Part shown: in pieces, positions 20,541 to 21,632 of the stretch
Position numbering within the stretch: position 1 is the first letter of the stretch
How the letters are laid out: each line of letters opens with the position of its first letter
Source: an uncultured Bacilli bacterium
GTDB lineage: Bacteria; Bacillota_I; Bacilli_A; RF39; UBA660
Assembly: GCA_947585885.1 (NCBI GenBank)
Contig: CANPXI010000006.1
Coordinates: 1-21,632, forward strand
DNA length: 21,632 nt
Direction: 5' to 3'
Position numbers and translations under genes: made by a program
The notes under the pieces: generated by a model
Told to the model about the DNA's origin: nothing
Database searches by the model: none
What the model saw: the letters and a program-made list of their open reading frames with translations, nothing else

Positions 20541-21632
20541 TTAATTCTCCTTTAAAAGTAAGTAGTTATATGTGTCTTTAAATATTTTTATGAATTTGTT
20601 TATTTCTTCTAATGTAGTGTAAGGGCTTATGCTTATTCTTATACTTGTTGTGCTTATTTCTTTATCATTATAGATTGCGCCTAGTACTGTGCTTGCGTTT
20701 AAACTAGAGCACGCGGTTGTTGTGCTTATATATACTTCTTCTTTTTCTAAGGCTCTTACAAATGTTTCACTTTTTATTTTTAGTAAACTTAGGTTAAACA
20801 TATGTGGAATACATAAGTTATTTGAGTTTATGTGTACATTCATATCTTTTAGGTTTGTTCTTAGTATGTCATTTAGTTTACGAACTTTTTCATAGTTTTC
20901 GTCTAAGTTTTCATAAGATAGTCTTATTGCTTTAGAAAGAGATACTATTAGGGGTAGAGCTGGGGTTCCACCACGGTAAGGGCAGTTATCGGTTAAACCA
21001 TATATAAGAGGTTCTATTTCTAAAGATTCTTTTTTATAAAGAATACCTATTCCTTTTGGTGCATATATTTTATGACTACTAAAAGAAGCAAGATCTACGT
21101 CAGATAAGTTTATTTTTATTTTTCCTAGTGCTTGAGTCATATCTGAATGGAATATTACTTTGTTATTTTTTTTATTTATTATTTGCCTTATAGTTTTTAA
21201 TGGGCTTTTATAACCCACTTCACTATTTACTGCACATACACTTATAAGTATTGTGTCTTCTCTTATTAGGTTTTCAAGTTCTTTTAAGTCTATCATTCCG
21301 TCTTCATTAAGAGGACAGTATGAGACTTCAAAGCCACATTTTTCAAGGTATTCAAAAGTTTCTAGGACACTTTTATGTTCTAGTTTAGTAGTTATTATGT
21401 GTTTACCTCTATTTTTATATTTAAATGCAACACCTTTTATTGCAGTACTATTGGATTCACTTGCTCCACTTGTATATATTATTTCTCTAAAGTTACATCC
21501 TAAACATTCAGCTATTTGTTTAGTTGCTTTTAACATAAGTTCTTTTGATTTAATTCCTAAGTTATGTATTGAGTTTGCATTTCCAATGTATTCTTTTGTT
21601 GTTCTTATGTATGAATCTCAGACACTATCTAG
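20541..21632 (-). CDS. Cysteine desulfurase (NifS/IscS type), N-terminus missing or interrupted
   Basis: A PLP-dependent enzyme that takes sulfur from cysteine, here probably for ThiI. Visible: NANSIHNLGIKSKEL, YTSGASESNSTAIKG, TTKLEHKSVLETFEYL, CAVNSEVG, HSDMTQALGKI, the PLP lysine in SSHKIYAPKGIG, RGGTPALP, and the active-site loop TTACSS, with Cys in the usual place. The frame is closed by an in-frame TGA at 21620-21618, about where VLDSY is expected in relatives (V-stop-DSY). Beyond it, codons L-D-S-V continue to the window edge, but the YLDNAATT opening is not seen. The first in-frame ATG is at 21536, too late for a full enzyme. A nonsense mutation, an end-of-contig error or a broken gene are all possible. 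Confidence 0.8.

Noticed and set aside
21618..21620. TGA read as tryptophan (Mycoplasma-type code)
   Set aside because: tadA and tadZ both end at TGA in normal stop-start overlaps, and reading through would add long unrelated tails. The aligned position in the desulfurase calls for Leu, not Trp.

Overview
The window looks like a chromosomal segment of a very AT-rich, low-GC Gram-positive bacterium (Bacillota). The clues are the rpsU-yqeY-yqfC-yqfD order with sporulation-type YqfC/YqfD, a MurE ligase, AGGAGG-type ribosome binding sites, TTGACA/TATAAT promoters, and strongly A/T-ended codons. The gene mix and small spacing recall uncultured gut Bacilli, but that placement is inference. TGA is a normal stop here (tadA, tadZ). 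Almost everything is read from the minus strand.

Layout: (1) 1-2160: rpsU and yqeY behind a consensus promoter, a terminator, then yqfC, yqfD and the first codons of a further gene. (2) 2170-3600: murE, with a DDPH motif in place of the mDAP-type DNPR. (3) 3620-8790: a Flp/Tad pilus operon running flp pilin, GFTLTE-type prepilin, two TadE-like minor pilins, TadZ/CpaE ATPase, TadA/CpaF ATPase, TadB, TadC. No peptidase, secretin or CpaB is present. (4) 8789-9552: a DUF192 gene on the plus strand, a small unknown gene, and tRNA-Ser(GCU). (5) 9630-17425: an accessory block bracketed by two diverged direct repeats of about 435 bp. Each repeat carries a tiny hydrophobic peptide gene on the plus strand and a convergent antisense RNA of about 75 nt with its own promoter and terminator, so it resembles a type I toxin-antitoxin cassette. 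Between them lie a DUF3267-like membrane metalloprotease and a three-gene operon of large exported proteins. These have a SipW/TasA-like N-terminus and one or two copies of a repeated, C-type-lectin-like module. (6) 17430-19320: pfkB-family kinase, stand-alone Smr protein and a second prepilin; a 38-aa gene. (7) 19367-21632: thiI and a cysteine desulfurase whose N-terminus is interrupted or cut at the window edge.

Three observations stand out. First, the surface-protein operon has a perfect promoter, a 16-codon leader ORF containing a run of eight G, and a terminator-like hairpin before the first structural gene. A one-base gain in the G tract would extend leader translation into the terminator, so this may be a phase-variable translational attenuator. 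Second, the last roughly 110 bp of the lectin-like module in two of the proteins are about 46-47 % GC (hand count) with many G/C-ended codons in an otherwise A/T-ended gene, which suggests a diversified or exchanged cassette. Third, in the repeated small-peptide cassettes the sense and antisense RNAs begin with nearly the same 30-nt imperfectly palindromic sequence.

The likely working picture: the Tad operon and the extra prepilin make surface fibres, and the bracketed block makes variable surface proteins under what may be an on/off switch. The rest is housekeeping (ribosome, wall synthesis, tRNA thiolation).
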